From the NCBI RefSeq assembly GCF_021646685.1, contig NZ_JAKJHW010000005.1, forward strand, positions 1-64,000: a stretch of DNA of 64,000 nucleotides, written 5' to 3'. Below, one piece after another: positions 12,300 through 23,236 of this stretch (its first letter is position 1; every line of letters starts with the position of its first letter). The notes beneath the pieces were generated by a model. The model made no database searches. It worked only from the letters and a program-made list of their open reading frames with translations, and had not been told where the DNA came from. The stretch is from Pseudalkalibacillus salsuginis. Its GTDB lineage: Bacteria; Bacillota; Bacilli; Bacillales; Fictibacillaceae. Both the position numbers and the translations under genes were made by a program.

Positions 12300-12434
12300 A
12301 TGAAACCTACATTTCAACCAAATAATCGTAAGCGTAAGAAAGTACACGGATTCCGTGCGCGCATGAGCACGAAAAATGGACGTAAAATTCTTGCTCGTCG
12401 CCGTCAAAAAGGAAGAAAAGTATTATCAGCCTAG
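12300..12434 (+). CDS. rpmH: 50S ribosomal protein L34
   Basis: A 44-residue basic protein of the large subunit. It begins [18 protein letters not shown] and ends [12 protein letters not shown], the full-length family pattern. AGAGGAGG lies upstream of the ATG at 12300. Its promoter is at 12222-12250 and a terminator follows directly, so rnpA may depend on readthrough or its own promoter. Confidence 0.97.
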   Translation: MKPTFQPNNRKRKKVHGFRARMSTKNGRKILARRRQKGRKVLSA

Positions 12435-12435
12435 G

Positions 12436-12461
12436 CCACTGGATAAACAGTGGTCTTTTTT
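12436..12461 (+). terminator. rpmH terminator or attenuator
   Basis: Stem CCACTG (12436-12441) with CAGTGG (12448-12453), then TCTTTTTT. The stem is only 6 bp, so partial readthrough into rnpA is plausible. Confidence 0.7.
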
Positions 12462-12557
12462 CACATGGATTTTATGATTTGGCTTTGCAAAAAATAAATA
12501 ATGAAAAATAACATAGCCTATTATTTAAAATGATGAGTAGTGTCGGAGTGAATCCGG

Positions 12558-12908
12558 ATGAAGAAAAAATATAGGATCAAAAAAAATGAAGAGTTCCAAG
12601 CTGTTTTCCGTAAGGGAGAATCGTTCGCAAATCGACAGTTTGTGATATATTACTTAAGGAAGCCTGATCAGGAGTATTTCAGATTAGGTTTATCGGTCAG
12701 TAAAAAAGTTGGAAACGCTGTAACTCGAAATAGGATCAAGCGTTATATCCGTGAAGCTTTCCACGAACTGGAAGAAAATATCAAGGATTCATATGATTAT
12801 GTGGTCATTGCAAGAAAACCTGCTTCCTCAATGGATTTTCATGAGGTAAAGAACAGTTTGATCCATGTGATGAAACGTTCTAGACTGATGGAAGGATTTA
12901 GAGGATGA
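12558..12908 (+). CDS. rnpA: Ribonuclease P protein component
   Basis: Protein subunit of RNase P, which trims the 5' leader of tRNA precursors with the RNA subunit. The 116 residues carry the family motif [20 protein letters not shown] (about residues 54-73) and an N-terminal [15 protein letters not shown] block. It lies between rpmH and yidD as usual, and its stop is four bases before the yidD start. Confidence 0.97.
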   Translation: MKKKYRIKKNEEFQAVFRKGESFANRQFVIYYLRKPDQEYFRLGLSVSKKVGNAVTRNRIKRYIREAFHELEENIKDSYDYVVIARKPASSMDFHEVKNSLIHVMKRSRLMEGFRG

Positions 12909-12912
12909 TGGT

Positions 12913-13158
12913 ATGAAATATATATTCATCGTATTGATACAATTTTATCGGAAATGCATTTCACCATTTACACCGCCTTCATGTCGATTTTACCCGACTT
13001 GTTCATCTTATGGTTTGGAAGCAGTCCAAAAACATGGTGCAATTATAGGGGGATGGCTGGCTATGAAGCGGATTTTGAAATGTCATCCATTTCATCCAGG
13101 GGGATACGATCCTGTACCTGAAAAGGAGAAGAAGGAACAGGAAGAACCTTTTTCATAG
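12913..13158 (+). CDS. yidD: Membrane protein insertion efficiency factor YidD
   Basis: An 81-residue protein with the family core: [32 protein letters not shown] and [17 protein letters not shown], with the paired cysteines. YidD is thought to help YidC-type insertases at the membrane face. It is tightly packed between rnpA and spoIIIJ, so the three are probably co-transcribed. Confidence 0.95.
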   Translation: MKYIFIVLIQFYRKCISPFTPPSCRFYPTCSSYGLEAVQKHGAIIGGWLAMKRILKCHPFHPGGYDPVPEKEKKEQEEPFS

Positions 13159-13188
13159 AAAGGTATCGTTGTAAGGAGGATTTAGCAA

Positions 13189-13965
13189 GTGAGAAAGAGA
13201 ATAGGCATATTAATTCCATCCATTTTAATGGTAATATTTCTAGCAGGGTGTTCCCTGAATGAACCGATCACGAAAGAAAGTACAGGTTTCTGGGACGAGT
13301 ATTTCGTTTATCCATTATCATGGTTGATCACAGAAGTATCAGATTTCTTTAATGAAAACTATGGACTTGGAATTGTCATCGTAACGTTGTTGATCAGAAC
13401 GGTCTTATTGCCACTCATGATCAAACAGACGAAAAGCTCGATTGCAATGCAGCAGGTTCAACCTGAGATCAAAGCTTTGCGAGAAAAATACAGTTCTAAA
13501 GATCAAAAGACCCAACAAAAGCTGCAACAAGAAACGATGCAGCTATTCCAGAAACACGGGGTCAATCCATTGGCTGGCTGTATGCCATTGATCATCCAAA
13601 TGCCGATTTTGTTAGGCTTTTACCATGCGATTATGCGTACAGAAGAAATAAAACATCATAACTTCCTATGGTTTGACCTTGGAAGCCCTGATCCAATCTA
13701 TTTATTGCCGTTGATTGCCGGTTTAACAACATACTTGCAACAGCGAATCATGATGGGTGGAACAAATAGCATGGAAGCCAACCCGCAGATGAAAATGCTG
13801 CTTTACATCATGCCGATCATGATCGTCGTATTTGCGATTACATTTCCAGCTGCACTTTCCCTATATTGGGTAGTCGGTAACATATTCATGATTGCACAAA
13901 CCTATTTTATTACACTTCCTATGAAAAATAAGGATAGTAATGGTACGGGGGGCGCGAAAAAGTGA
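13189..13965 (+). CDS. spoIIIJ: Membrane insertase YidC/SpoIIIJ
   Basis: An insertase for inner-membrane proteins; in B. subtilis it is needed for sigma-G activity in the forespore. The 258-residue protein starts with GTG after TAAGGAGG. It has a lipoprotein signal with LAGC (Cys21), then five membrane segments, with the conserved arginine near residue 70 ([12 protein letters not shown]) and [17 protein letters not shown]. The last codons overlap the jag start by four bases, implying coupled translation. Confidence 0.96.
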   Translation: MRKRIGILIPSILMVIFLAGCSLNEPITKESTGFWDEYFVYPLSWLITEVSDFFNENYGLGIVIVTLLIRTVLLPLMIKQTKSSIAMQQVQPEIKALREKYSSKDQKTQQKLQQETMQLFQKHGVNPLAGCMPLIIQMPILLGFYHAIMRTEEIKHHNFLWFDLGSPDPIYLLPLIAGLTTYLQQRIMMGGTNSMEANPQMKMLLYIMPIMIVVFAITFPAALSLYWVVGNIFMIAQTYFITLPMKNKDSNGTGGAKK

Positions 13966-14582
13966 AGCAAGTCACGATAACGAGCAAGTCAGTAGAAGAA
14001 GCAGTAGAAGAAGCATTGGCTCAATTACGAGCATCCAAGGATAAAGTTGAAATTGAAATCATCGAAGAGTCTAAGAAAGGGTTTCTTGGACTAGGTGCTA
14101 AACCAGCAACAGTGAAAGTTACATTGAATGCAGACCCATTGGAGGAGGCTGTCCAATTCCTAAAGGAGGTAGCTTCTAAAATGGGAGTCGAAGTAGACGT
14201 CACCGTAAAAGAAGATGAAGAGGGTACGATTCTTGAAATGGCGAGTGAGAAGATTGCGATCCTGATTGGTAAACGTGGCCAGACATTGAACGCTCTGCAA
14301 TATCTCACAAACTTAGTTGCAAATAAATCTTCAGATGAATTCAAACGTATGATCTTAGATGCTGAAAACTACCGGGAGAGAAGGAAAGAAACTCTCGAAA
14401 AACTTGCTTATCGTTTAGCTTCCAAAGCGCTTAAAATCAATAAAAAGGTTTCCCTTGAGCCAATGCCTTCCATGGAACGGAAAGTCATCCACATGACATT
14501 GAAGTCGAACAGTAAAGTTCAGACTTCATCCGAAGGCAGTGAACCTCATCGAAGGGTCATCATCACCCCTACAAACGAATAA
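13962..14582 (+). CDS. jag: RNA-binding protein Jag/KhpB
   Basis: A 206-residue cytoplasmic protein with an N-terminal Jag domain (about 1-50, ending [11 protein letters not shown]), a KH domain ([14 protein letters not shown], near 105) and a C-terminal R3H domain ([13 protein letters not shown] onward). The family (Jag/EloR/KhpB) links RNA binding to cell elongation, and the gene is always next to spoIIIJ. It starts with a GTG overlapping spoIIIJ. Confidence 0.94.
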   Translation: MKQVTITSKSVEEAVEEALAQLRASKDKVEIEIIEESKKGFLGLGAKPATVKVTLNADPLEEAVQFLKEVASKMGVEVDVTVKEDEEGTILEMASEKIAILIGKRGQTLNALQYLTNLVANKSSDEFKRMILDAENYRERRKETLEKLAYRLASKALKINKKVSLEPMPSMERKVIHMTLKSNSKVQTSSEGSEPHRRVIITPTNE

Positions 14583-14601
14583 AAGTATGGATGGATTTCA
14601 A

Positions 14602-14645
14602 AAGTGTCCGGCATTCTCTACTAAAGGGAGCCGGGCACTTTTTTT
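14602..14645 (+). terminator. jag terminator
   Basis: Stem AAGTGTCCGGC with GCCGGGCACTT (14602-14640), then a T run to 14645. It ends the rnpA-yidD-spoIIIJ-jag unit. Confidence 0.88.
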
Positions 14646-14649
14646 AAAG

Positions 14650-14802
14650 GATAAGAAAGTGTAAAAATTTGTTTCAATGAAGAAATGTCTAGCTCAACCG
14701 CCCAACCACTTGGATCATTTCAGTCCTCCTGCAGCGGTCGACAGCCAGCACGTCGGACTTCCAGTGACCTTCGTGGTTAACTAGGACGTTTTCGCTTTTC
14801 TT
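14650..14802. repeat. Interspersed repeat family A, copy 4 (short form, inverted)
   Basis: Reads GATAAGAAAG to CGCTTTTCTT, the reverse of copies 1-3. It abuts the jag terminator. Confidence 0.9.
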
Positions 14803-14946
14803 TAAGGATTGTTTTCTTTTAGAAGGTTGTTGTATTGAAGAACCTTTAATTTGATAAGGTCAAAGATGGATAAAAGATTGTTTAAAATGATACGTGTTAA
14901 AAGATAAAGATTGATTCTTGAACGAGAAAGAACTAAACTAGTTAGT

Positions 14947-15043
14947 TGTGGATAATTCAAGAAAATCACGAAGAAACAGTTTGGAAATATCCACTGTGGA
15001 TAAATACTGATACAAGACCATAAAATGCAACGGATGTGGATAA
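14947..15043 (-). promoter_or_regulatory. DnaA-box cluster upstream of mnmE
   Basis: Three perfect DnaA boxes, all reading TGTGGATAA on the plus strand, lie at 14947-14955, 14995-15003 and 15035-15043, spaced 48 and 40 bases apart. They sit just before mnmE, about 3 kb outside oriC. They could titrate DnaA or let DnaA control mnmE-mnmG-rsmG. The rest of 14803-15138 holds no gene. Confidence 0.8.
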
Positions 15044-15138
15044 ACGTCTTAAGATGATTTATAGATACACGAAAGTATGCTATTCTATTGTGTTAGGAAG
15101 CATGAATCGGGAAACGATAAAGAAAAGAGGTGAAACCT

Positions 15139-16515
15139 ATGGAAGGAGACACGATAACGGCGATTTCGACACCGATGGGAGAAGCGGCAATTGCGATCGT
15201 CCGATTGAGCGGTGATCAAGCCCTTGAAATCGCAGACAAAATGTTCCGCGGTAAACAATTGCTGAAAGAGGTAGAAAGCCATACGATCCATTATGGTTAT
15301 ATCATTGACCCGGATACCAATGAAAAAGCAGAGGAAGTAATGGTGACAGTTATGAGGGGGCCTAAGACATTCACTCGTGAAGACGTGGTCGAAATCAACT
15401 GTCATGGAGGGCTTGTCTCAGTCAATCGCGTATTGGAAATCGCATTGAATAGCGGTGCCCGCCTGGCTGAACCTGGCGAGTTTACTAAACGTGCATTCCT
15501 AAACGGACGGATCGACTTATCACAAGCAGAAGCGGTGATGGACTTGATTCGAGCGAAAACGGATAGAGCCATGAATGTCGCCCTGAACCAGATGGAAGGC
15601 CGATTATCAAAACTTATCAAGAAACTTCGGCAAACTTTGCTTGAAACGGTAGCACACGTCGAAGTAAATATCGATTACCCGGAGTACGATGCAGAAGAAA
15701 TGACCAATCAGCTGTTAACCGAAAAATTAAGCTATGTAAAAAATGAAATCGAATCGCTGCTCCAAACTGCAGAGCAAGGAAAAATCTTGAGAGAAGGACT
15801 CTCTACAGTCATAATCGGAAGACCGAACGTCGGAAAATCTTCGTTGCTGAATAGTTTGGTACATGAGAACAAGGCGATTGTCACGGATATTCCGGGTACT
15901 ACGAGGGACGTGATTGAAGAGTATGTCAACGTGCGAGGTGTACCGTTAAAACTAGTCGATACGGCAGGGATTCGGGAAACCGAAGATATCGTTGAGCGGA
16001 TTGGAGTAGAACGTTCACGTCAGGTTTTGAAAGAGGCAGATCTTATCCTTTTGCTCCTTAACTATGGTGAAGCCTTGACAGAAGAGGACAGGAAGCTCTT
16101 TGAAGCGGTCCGTGGCATGGATGTTATCGTCATTGTCAATAAGACTGACTTGAACCAGGAGATTAATATGGACGAAGTACAGGAATTGGCGAAAGGTCAT
16201 CCGGTTGTTTCTACTTCAATAAAAGAGGAAGAAGGAATCGATGAGCTTGAAGAATCAATCAAAGAGCTCTTCTTCACTGGGAGTGTGGAAGCTGGAGATA
16301 TGACATACGTTTCGAATTCACGTCACATTTCACTCTTGAAGCAGGCGAAACGTTCGCTCCAGGATGCATTTACTGGGATCGAAGCTGGACTCCCAGTCGA
16401 TATGGTTCAAATTGATATTACTCGGACTTGGGAAATACTAGGAGAAATTATTGGGGATGCTGTATCAGAAAGCTTGATTGATCAGTTGTTCTCCCAATTC
16501 TGTCTCGGGAAATAA
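15139..16515 (+). CDS. mnmE: tRNA modification GTPase MnmE
   Basis: Works with MnmG to make 5-carboxymethylaminomethyl-uridine at the tRNA wobble base. The 458-residue protein has an N-terminal folate-binding domain ([23 protein letters not shown]), a helical domain and an inserted G domain: GRPNVGKSS (about 227-235), [16 protein letters not shown] and NKTD. It ends with the family's FCLGK cysteine motif. The ATG at 15139 fits the AGAGGTGA site; a GTG at 15130 is within it and rejected. mnmG follows 26 bases later. Confidence 0.97.
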   Translation: MEGDTITAISTPMGEAAIAIVRLSGDQALEIADKMFRGKQLLKEVESHTIHYGYIIDPDTNEKAEEVMVTVMRGPKTFTREDVVEINCHGGLVSVNRVLEIALNSGARLAEPGEFTKRAFLNGRIDLSQAEAVMDLIRAKTDRAMNVALNQMEGRLSKLIKKLRQTLLETVAHVEVNIDYPEYDAEEMTNQLLTEKLSYVKNEIESLLQTAEQGKILREGLSTVIIGRPNVGKSSLLNSLVHENKAIVTDIPGTTRDVIEEYVNVRGVPLKLVDTAGIRETEDIVERIGVERSRQVLKEADLILLLLNYGEALTEEDRKLFEAVRGMDVIVIVNKTDLNQEINMDEVQELAKGHPVVSTSIKEEEGIDELEESIKELFFTGSVEAGDMTYVSNSRHISLLKQAKRSLQDAFTGIEAGLPVDMVQIDITRTWEILGEIIGDAVSESLIDQLFSQFCLGK

Positions 16516-16541
16516 TTTAGGAACAGTAGGAGGTTCCAACT

Positions 16542-18431
16542 ATGAAACGATATGATGCGGGCACGTTTGATGTCATTGTCGTAGGTGCAGGCCATGCAGG
16601 TGTAGAAGCAGCGTTAGCCTCTGCAAGGATGGGGGCGAAAACACTCGTTCTTACATTAAATCTGGATACGATTGCGTATATGCCATGTAATCCTTCTGTC
16701 GGTGGGCCTGCAAAAGGTATTGTCGTTCGTGAAATTGATGCGCTCGGTGGGGAAATGGCAAGAAACATTGATAAGACGCATATACAGATGAAAATGTTGA
16801 ATACTGGAAAAGGCCCAGCTGTACGAGCGTTGCGTGCACAAGCTGATAAATTTTTGTATCAAAATGAAATGAAAAAGACGATGGAACAAGAAGAAAATCT
16901 CACTCTCCGCCAGGGTATGGTTGAAGAGTTGATTATAGAAGACGGCGTTTGTAAGGGAGTAGTGACCAAAACAGGTTCCGCTTATTCCGCAAAAACTGTC
17001 GTCGTGACGACGGGAACCTATTTAAGAGGAAAAATCATCATCGGGGAACTTACGTATGAAAGCGGTCCGAACAACATGCAGCCTTCTATCAATCTTTCTC
17101 ATAATTTGAAAGAACTAGGATTCAATATGGTACGGTTCAAAACTGGTACACCGCCAAGGGTCAATTCCCATACGATCGATTACAGTAAAACGGAAATCCA
17201 GCCAGGTGATGATGTACCTCGCGCATTTTCGTATGAAACGACAGAATTCATCACGGATCAGATTCCATGCTGGTTGACCTATACAGGGGAAGTCACACAT
17301 GAGCTCATCAATAACAACCTTGAGCGTTCACCTATGTATTCAGGTATGATTGAAGGGACGGGACCTCGTTATTGTCCGTCTATTGAAGATAAAATCGTCC
17401 GTTTCAATGATAAACCACGTCACCAGATCTTCCTTGAGCCAGAAGGCAGGAATACTGAAGAGGTTTATGTCCAAGGCTTATCGACAAGCCTGCCTGAAGA
17501 TGTCCAACGGAATATGTTGAAATCCATTCCAGGACTTGAGAAAGCGGAGATGATGCGGGCAGGATATGCGATCGAATATGATGCAATCGTTCCGACGCAA
17601 CTTTGGCCATCACTTGAAACAAAACTCGTGGAAAACTTGTTTACTGCAGGGCAATTGAACGGAACGAGTGGATATGAAGAAGCCGCTGGACAGGGAATCA
17701 TGGCTGGAATCAATGCTGCCCTAAAGGCGAAAGGGGAAGATCCTGTCATTTTAGACCGTTCTGAAGCCTATATTGGTGTACTTATTGATGACCTTGTCAC
17801 AAAAGGGACGAATGAACCTTATCGTCTGCTGACTTCAAGAGCGGAATACCGTTTGTTACTCCGTCACGATAATGCAGACCTTCGCTTAACGGAAAAAGGG
17901 TATGAAATCGGATTGATCCCTGAAGAGCGCTATCATCGTTTTCTTTATAAAAAGGAGCAGATTGCCAAGGAAATCGATCGATTGGAACACACTTCCATCA
18001 AGACGGATGAAAATACCCAAATCATCCTTGAGAAAGCCGGAAGCAGTCCACTGAAAGAGCCAATGAGTGCAGCTTCACTTTTAAAAAGACCTGAGATCAC
18101 TTATGATGTTATTGCAGAGCTTGCACCTACGGAAGTTGAAATTCCAGAGATCGTTGGAGAGCAAGTTGAAATCCAGACGAAATATGCTGGTTATATCGAT
18201 AAACAACTGCAACAGGTTGAAAAGGTGAAGAAGATGGATGAAAAGAAAATCCCGGAAGATATCGATTATTTTGCGATCAATGGCCTTGCAAAAGAAGCAA
18301 AGCAAAAGCTGGCGGAGGTTCGTCCTTTATCAGTAGGGCAGGCATCTAGAGTATCTGGTGTCAATCCTTCGGATATTTCGATCCTTCTCGTTTATCTTGA
18401 ACAAGGGAAAATCGCTAAACTTGCAAATTAA
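16542..18431 (+). CDS. mnmG: tRNA uridine 5-carboxymethylaminomethyl enzyme MnmG
   Basis: FAD-dependent partner of MnmE. The 629-residue protein begins with the Rossmann motif [19 protein letters not shown] and carries the conserved [30 protein letters not shown] and [17 protein letters not shown] ribosome site AGTAGGAGG precedes the ATG. It lies in the mnmE-mnmG-rsmG order of the Firmicutes origin region. Confidence 0.98.
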   Translation: MKRYDAGTFDVIVVGAGHAGVEAALASARMGAKTLVLTLNLDTIAYMPCNPSVGGPAKGIVVREIDALGGEMARNIDKTHIQMKMLNTGKGPAVRALRAQADKFLYQNEMKKTMEQEENLTLRQGMVEELIIEDGVCKGVVTKTGSAYSAKTVVVTTGTYLRGKIIIGELTYESGPNNMQPSINLSHNLKELGFNMVRFKTGTPPRVNSHTIDYSKTEIQPGDDVPRAFSYETTEFITDQIPCWLTYTGEVTHELINNNLERSPMYSGMIEGTGPRYCPSIEDKIVRFNDKPRHQIFLEPEGRNTEEVYVQGLSTSLPEDVQRNMLKSIPGLEKAEMMRAGYAIEYDAIVPTQLWPSLETKLVENLFTAGQLNGTSGYEEAAGQGIMAGINAALKAKGEDPVILDRSEAYIGVLIDDLVTKGTNEPYRLLTSRAEYRLLLRHDNADLRLTEKGYEIGLIPEERYHRFLYKKEQIAKEIDRLEHTSIKTDENTQIILEKAGSSPLKEPMSAASLLKRPEITYDVIAELAPTEVEIPEIVGEQVEIQTKYAGYIDKQLQQVEKVKKMDEKKIPEDIDYFAINGLAKEAKQKLAEVRPLSVGQASRVSGVNPSDISILLVYLEQGKIAKLAN

Positions 18432-18443
18432 CGGGGGACTCGC

Positions 18444-19157
18444 ATGAACAGTGAAAGGTTTCAAAAAATGCTGGAGGAGAAAGGAATCAGCCTTTCTCCT
18501 CAACAGCTTCACCAATTTGATACATACTTCAAGACATTAGTAGAGTGGAATGGAAAAATGAATCTCACTGCAATTACCAATGAAGAAGATGTTTATTTGA
18601 AACATTTCTATGATTCGATTTCTGCAGCATTTTACTTTGATTTCACTCGTATCAACAACATTTGTGATGTCGGTGCGGGTGCAGGGTTTCCAAGCATTCC
18701 GCTGAAAATTTGTTTTCCTCATCTTGATTTGGCGATTGTTGATTCTTTGAAAAAACGGATTACTTTCTTAGAGCATCTTTCTCAGGAAATAGGTTTGAAG
18801 GATGCCCACTTTTATCATGATCGTGCAGAAACCTTTTCAAGAAAGAAAGAGCATCGAGAACAGTATGCACTTGTGACTGCGCGTGCTGTGGCACGTATGT
18901 CCGTCCTTACAGAACTATGCATGCCGCTTGTCAGACAAGACGGTACTTTTTTAGCAATGAAAGCTGCGAGCGCGAAGGATGAACTGGAAGATGCGAAGCG
19001 GGCAATCGGACAATTAGGAGGCGAATTGGATAAGGTTGAAAAATTCTCGCTGCCGATTGAAAACAGTGAACGCAATCTAATTTTTGTCCGTAAACAAAAA
19101 TCGACACCGAAAAAATTCCCTAGGAAACCAGGCACGCCGAATCGAAATCCACTTTAG
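18444..19157 (+). CDS. rsmG: 16S rRNA G527 methyltransferase RsmG
   Basis: Methylates N7 of G527 in 16S rRNA using S-adenosylmethionine. The 237-residue protein shows the SAM-binding loop [16 protein letters not shown] (near residue 73), [19 protein letters not shown] upstream of it, and a basic C-terminus. It starts 12 bases after mnmG and is followed by a parS-like site. Confidence 0.96.
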   Translation: MNSERFQKMLEEKGISLSPQQLHQFDTYFKTLVEWNGKMNLTAITNEEDVYLKHFYDSISAAFYFDFTRINNICDVGAGAGFPSIPLKICFPHLDLAIVDSLKKRITFLEHLSQEIGLKDAHFYHDRAETFSRKKEHREQYALVTARAVARMSVLTELCMPLVRQDGTFLAMKAASAKDELEDAKRAIGQLGGELDKVEKFSLPIENSERNLIFVRKQKSTPKKFPRKPGTPNRNPL

Positions 19158-19171
19158 TTTCACGTGGAACA
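19156..19171. promoter_or_regulatory. parS: parS site (14 of 16 bases)
   Basis: AGTTTCACGTGGAACA differs from the consensus TGTTTCACGTGAAACA at two positions. It lies at the rsmG 3' end, close to noc. Spo0J/ParB would load here to organise the origin. Confidence 0.8.
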
Positions 19172-19268
19172 AACAAATTTTGTCGGAATAAAGATGATGG
19201 TTACTAAAGGAAATGGGATTCAATCTGTAGAATGTTCTATATGGAGTTTGATAAAGGTGGTGTGAGAG

Positions 19269-20150
19269 ATGAAACATCCGTTTTCACGATTGTTTGGTTT
19301 AGGAGAAAAAACTTCAGAAGCTGAAGTGGAAGAGAGCTTGGCAGCAGAACAAGAAGAGTTCAGTGGAAACGAAGAAGTACTTCAAATACCTATCGGAGAG
19401 ATTGTGCCAAACCGATATCAACCACGTACGGTCTTTATAGACGAACGAATTGAGGAATTATCGCAAACGATCAAAACACACGGTATTATCCAGCCGATCG
19501 TTGTAAGAAGAAGTAACGGCCAATATGAGATCATCGCTGGTGAGCGGCGTTATCGTGCGGTTCAGAAGCTTGGCTGGCATTCAATCCCTGCAATTGTCAA
19601 AGAATTCAACGAATCACAAACGGCATCCATAGCGTTGATTGAGAATCTTCAGCGTGAAGAATTGTCAGCGATTGAGGAAGCAACGGCTTATGCGAAGCTG
19701 ATTGAAATCCATGGGCTGACCCAGGAGAGTCTTGCACAACGTCTAGGAAAGGGACAGTCTACAATTGCAAATAAGCTCCGTTTATTAAAGTTGCCTGATG
19801 CAGTTCAACATGCCCTTTTAAATAAAGAAATAACAGAGCGCCACGCCAGGGCACTCATATCGTTGAAAATACCGGAAAAACAAGAAAAGATCCTGGTTGA
19901 AATCAAAGAACGCAATCTGAATGTGAAGCAAACAGAAGAACGTATCAAACAACTTTTGGAATCAGGAGATACGGAAAAGAAGCGGAGAATGAAGCCAAAG
20001 CGAAAGTCTGTAAGTAAGGATACACGCCTGGCTTTGAATACGATCCGGCAATCGATCGATATGGTTCACCAGACAGGTTTGGCCATTGATACCGCTGAAG
20101 AGGATCATACTGATTATTACCAGATCACAATCAAAATCCCTAAAAAATAA
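19269..20150 (+). CDS. noc: Nucleoid occlusion protein Noc
   Basis: A ParB paralogue that binds DNA across the chromosome and prevents division over the nucleoid. The 293-residue protein has the membrane-targeting start [14 protein letters not shown] typical of Noc, then [26 protein letters not shown] and a helix-turn-helix ([23 protein letters not shown]). It is longer at the N-terminus than the Spo0J at 21300 and precedes soj-spo0J in the usual order, which separates the paralogues. Confidence 0.95.
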   Translation: MKHPFSRLFGLGEKTSEAEVEESLAAEQEEFSGNEEVLQIPIGEIVPNRYQPRTVFIDERIEELSQTIKTHGIIQPIVVRRSNGQYEIIAGERRYRAVQKLGWHSIPAIVKEFNESQTASIALIENLQREELSAIEEATAYAKLIEIHGLTQESLAQRLGKGQSTIANKLRLLKLPDAVQHALLNKEITERHARALISLKIPEKQEKILVEIKERNLNVKQTEERIKQLLESGDTEKKRRMKPKRKSVSKDTRLALNTIRQSIDMVHQTGLAIDTAEEDHTDYYQITIKIPKK

Positions 20151-20165
20151 TAAGGATTGACGGAA

Positions 20166-20250
20166 AGAGCTTGTCTTTCGTTGCGATAAACCTCTCCCAG
20201 ACAATAATTTCAGGGCGATGAACAAACAACGACGGACAGCTCTTTTTTTG
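20166..20250 (+). terminator. noc terminator with a long loop
   Basis: The arms at 20166-20183 and 20227-20243 pair almost fully (AGAGC/GCTCT outside, TCGTTG/CAACGA inside) around a loop of over 40 bases, and are followed by TTTTTTT. The form is that of a terminator, though the loop is unusually long. Confidence 0.7.
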
Positions 20251-20545
20251 AACAAGGGGAGCCAGGATGGTACCTGATCAACAGCATTAGATTCACAAAC
20301 AGCTCTGTACTCTTCTTTGTAATTTAAGGGAGACAGTTGTTTTTCGCTTCATTTCAAAGTGAAAGCGTAACAAAATTCAGTCAATTATCGAAACTTATAA
20401 GAGTTTCTTTTTTTATGGCACTTTGAGAGAACTATGTTGTTCTTTTCATAGAGGATTTCGACAATTTCAAACAAAAAGTCCATTCCTCCTCATTTTTTCA
20501 TGATAAAATAAAAAACAAAGTAGTGTAGGTAAGGTAGGTGACATT
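20251..20545. other. Gene-free interval before soj
   Basis: No open frame or repeat of note. It must carry the soj promoter, but I find no clear consensus pair; TAAAAT at 20504-20509 could be a -10. Confidence 0.4.
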
Positions 20546-21307
20546 GTGGCGAAAGTCGTAGCGATTGCAAATCAAAAAGGCGGAGTTGGGAAAACAACCA
20601 CATCTGTGAACCTAGGTGCATGTTTGGCATATCTAGGAAAGAAAGTTTTACTCATTGATATTGACCCCCAGGGGAACGCCACAAGTGGAGTAGGTATAGA
20701 TAAAGGGGATATTGAACAGTGTATTTATGATGTTCTTGTAGATGATGTCGAGGCAAGTAACGTCGTGCAACAAACCAATGTAGAAGGGTTGTATGTCATT
20801 CCATCTTCTATACAGCTTGCTGGAGCAGAAATCGAACTGGTCCCAACGATTTCACGGGAAGTGCGTTTGAAACGAGCAATTGAACTAATTACGGATCAGT
20901 TTGACTACATAATCATTGATTGTCCGCCGTCATTAGGGCTTTTGACGATCAATTCATTGACAGCAGCTGACGCTGTCCTGATTCCTGTGCAATGTGAGTA
21001 CTATGCATTGGAAGGGTTGAGCCAATTACTTAATACAGTGAGGCTGGTCCAAAAACATTTGAATAAGCAACTGATGATTGAAGGAGTACTGCTTACGATG
21101 TTTGATGCCAGGACAAATCTGGGGATGCAAGTGATCGATGAAGTGAAGAAATATTTTCAAGAAAAAGTTTATAGGACTGTCATTCCTCGAAATATTCGTT
21201 TAAGTGAAGCACCTAGCCACGGGAAACCGATCATCATCTATGATCCAAAGTCCCGGGGAGCTGAAGTTTATTTAGACCTCGCAAAGGAAGTGATGAAGAA
21301 TGGCTAG
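20546..21307 (+). CDS. soj: Chromosome-partitioning ATPase Soj/ParA
   Basis: A Walker-type ATPase that acts with Spo0J on origin segregation and regulates DnaA. The 253-residue protein shows the deviant Walker A KGGVGKTTTSVNLG (residues 10 on), IDIDPQGNATSG and IIDCPPSLGLLTINSL. Start is GTG at 20546. Its end overlaps spo0J by eight bases, so the pair is translationally coupled. Confidence 0.97.
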   Translation: MAKVVAIANQKGGVGKTTTSVNLGACLAYLGKKVLLIDIDPQGNATSGVGIDKGDIEQCIYDVLVDDVEASNVVQQTNVEGLYVIPSSIQLAGAEIELVPTISREVRLKRAIELITDQFDYIIIDCPPSLGLLTINSLTAADAVLIPVQCEYYALEGLSQLLNTVRLVQKHLNKQLMIEGVLLTMFDARTNLGMQVIDEVKKYFQEKVYRTVIPRNIRLSEAPSHGKPIIIYDPKSRGAEVYLDLAKEVMKNG

Positions 21308-22148
21308 AGGATTAGGGAAAGGCTTCAATGCATTATTTCCCGCTAACGAATTAGAAACGGAACAAGAGATCCAAGAAATCGAATTAGGAGAAATCCGTCC
21401 GAATCCTTATCAACCAAGGAAAACATTTGATCAAAAAGCGATAGATGAATTAAAAGAATCCATAGAAACACATGGTATTCTCCAGCCAATCATCGTCCGG
21501 AAAACGATAAAGGGCTATGAAATCGTTGTAGGTGAACGCAGGTATCGTGCAGCAAAGGAAACAGGGCTTAAGAAGATCCCAGTCATTGTCAAAGAGTTGA
21601 ACGAGCAGAAGATGATGGAATTGGCCATGATTGAGAACCTGCAAAGGGAGGATTTAAACCCGATTGAAGAAGGACAAGCCTATGCAAGCTTGATGCAGGA
21701 ACTCGAACTCACTCAAGAACAATTAGCCCATCGGTTGGGGAAAAGCCGTCCTCATATCGCCAACCATTTAAGATTGTTGCAGCTGCCTTCATTGGTTCAA
21801 CAATTATTAGCGGAGAAAAAATTATCGATGGGGCATGGCAGGGCGTTACTTGCAGTAAAAAACAAAGCCAAAATCAGCCCACTTGTACAAAGGATCATAA
21901 AAGAAAACTTAAGTGTCCGGCAAGTGGAAACGATCATACAGCAAATGAATAAAAATGTTTCACGTGAAACAAAGAAACGAAAGCCTGAAAAAAATGTATT
22001 TGTAAAAGAGAAAGAGGAAACGTTACGAGAGCGTTTCGGCACCACCGTATCCATCAGACAAAACAAACGAAAAGGGAAGATTGAAATCGATTTCTTCTCA
22101 CAAGACGATCTAAACCGAATCTTAGAAATGCTGGAAGGGAAAGAGTAG
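21300..22148 (+). CDS. spo0J: Chromosome-partitioning protein Spo0J/ParB
   Basis: A CTP-dependent clamp that loads at parS and spreads. The 282-residue protein has IRPNPYQPRKTF, the CTP-binding GERRYRAAKETG and ENLQREDLNPIEEGQAY, then the parS-reading helix-turn-helix (TQEQLAHRLGKSRPHIANHLRLL) and a dimerising C-terminus. A perfect parS lies inside the gene, as in B. subtilis. Confidence 0.97.
   Translation: MARGLGKGFNALFPANELETEQEIQEIELGEIRPNPYQPRKTFDQKAIDELKESIETHGILQPIIVRKTIKGYEIVVGERRYRAAKETGLKKIPVIVKELNEQKMMELAMIENLQREDLNPIEEGQAYASLMQELELTQEQLAHRLGKSRPHIANHLRLLQLPSLVQQLLAEKKLSMGHGRALLAVKNKAKISPLVQRIIKENLSVRQVETIIQQMNKNVSRETKKRKPEKNVFVKEKEETLRERFGTTVSIRQNKRKGKIEIDFFSQDDLNRILEMLEGKE
21956..21971. 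promoter_or_regulatory. parS: parS site (perfect)
   Basis: TGTTTCACGTGAAACA, identical to the B. subtilis consensus palindrome, lies inside spo0J. Confidence 0.97.
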
Positions 22149-22155
22149 AAACGGG

Positions 22156-22176
22156 CCATCTTAGAGATGGTTTTTT
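22156..22176 (+). terminator. spo0J terminator
   Basis: Short stem CCATC/GATGG followed by TTTTTTC, eight bases past the spo0J stop. Confidence 0.7.
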
Positions 22177-22319
22177 CTTTTACAGGAGCCATTGTTGCGG
22201 ATCGTACGCGAAAAGGGACTGAATTTCGCAACTACCGAAGGAAAAAGGAAGGACACAAAAGTTTTTTTCTTTAGGGTTAGATAGTTGAAATGTAGATAAA
22301 GAGGGAAGTGGGGGGCACC

Positions 22320-23054
22320 ATGGTTTTACTCGGAACCATCGTAAATGGTTTAGCAATTGTAGTTGGAACAGCACTCGGACTCATTTTCACTAAAATTCCA
22401 GAAAGTACAAAAACAACTGTTTTACAGGCGATGGGCCTTGCAGTTGTTCTTTTAGGGGTGAAAATGGGGTTTGAAAGCAATCATATTCTTCTTGTCATCC
22501 TTAGTCTGGCCATTGGAGGGGTGATTGGCGAAAGTTTGCGCATGGATGATCATTTGAATCGGTTAGGTTCGTGGATTGAAAAGAAAGCTGGAGCTAAAAA
22601 AGAGGGAAGTGTAGCGAAGGCTTTCGTGACAGCGACAATGGTTTTCGTAATTGGGGCACTTTCAGTCGTAGGAGCTTTAGACAGTGGACTACGGCTCGAT
22701 CATGAAGTGCTCTATACAAAATCCTTGCTTGATGCTTTTATTTCAATGATTTTCACGACTACCATGGGATTCGGTGTCATATTTTCTGCGATCCCTGTCG
22801 TTTTGTACCAGGGAGTGATCGCACTTCTTGCTACGCAAATCCAGAATCTGTTTGATCCAGATCAGCTTCAAACCTTGATTACTGAATTAACGGCAACTGG
22901 GGGGATTTTGATTTGTGCAATCGGTCTCAATTTGTTGAAGGTGATGCACATCAAGGTTCTGAATCTCTTACCAAGCTTGCTTGTGGCTGCAATCCTAGTG
23001 TATCTCCTCCAATACAAACAATCCTTTTTGAATCTTTTTTCTTCTATTTTTTAA
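22320..23054 (+). CDS. DUF554 family membrane protein
   Basis: A hydrophobic protein of 244 residues with about seven membrane segments and the DUF554 pattern: an N-terminal GTIVNGLAIVVGTALG, a central FVIGALSVVGALDSGL and FDAF-like segments. Function is unknown; a transporter role is often assumed. I choose the ATG at 22320, preceded by GGGGGG; the open frame could begin at a GTG at 22308, but that start has no usable ribosome site. It is followed by a bidirectional terminator. Confidence 0.88.
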   Translation: MVLLGTIVNGLAIVVGTALGLIFTKIPESTKTTVLQAMGLAVVLLGVKMGFESNHILLVILSLAIGGVIGESLRMDDHLNRLGSWIEKKAGAKKEGSVAKAFVTATMVFVIGALSVVGALDSGLRLDHEVLYTKSLLDAFISMIFTTTMGFGVIFSAIPVVLYQGVIALLATQIQNLFDPDQLQTLITELTATGGILICAIGLNLLKVMHIKVLNLLPSLLVAAILVYLLQYKQSFLNLFSSIF

Positions 23055-23199
23055 TGCTGCTAAAGGTAGGTGTTGACAGCAGAAAATTGCTTTTGCGAAA
23101 TTCACGATACTATTGCGGGAAAAGTGGACAAGGTAAGACCTTAAAAGAAGAACAAGCGATTTTTTAAAAAAAACACCCGTTTATGTAAATAGAACAAGA

Positions 23200-23233
23200 A
23201 AGGGTGCTGATTCCGAGTCAGCACCCTTTTTTA
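23200..23233. terminator. Bidirectional terminator between DUF554 gene and yyaC
   Basis: Perfect stem AAGGGTGCTGA with TCAGCACCCTT (23200-23228), with a T run on the right and an A-rich left flank. It serves two converging genes. Confidence 0.9.
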
Positions 23234-23236
23234 TGC

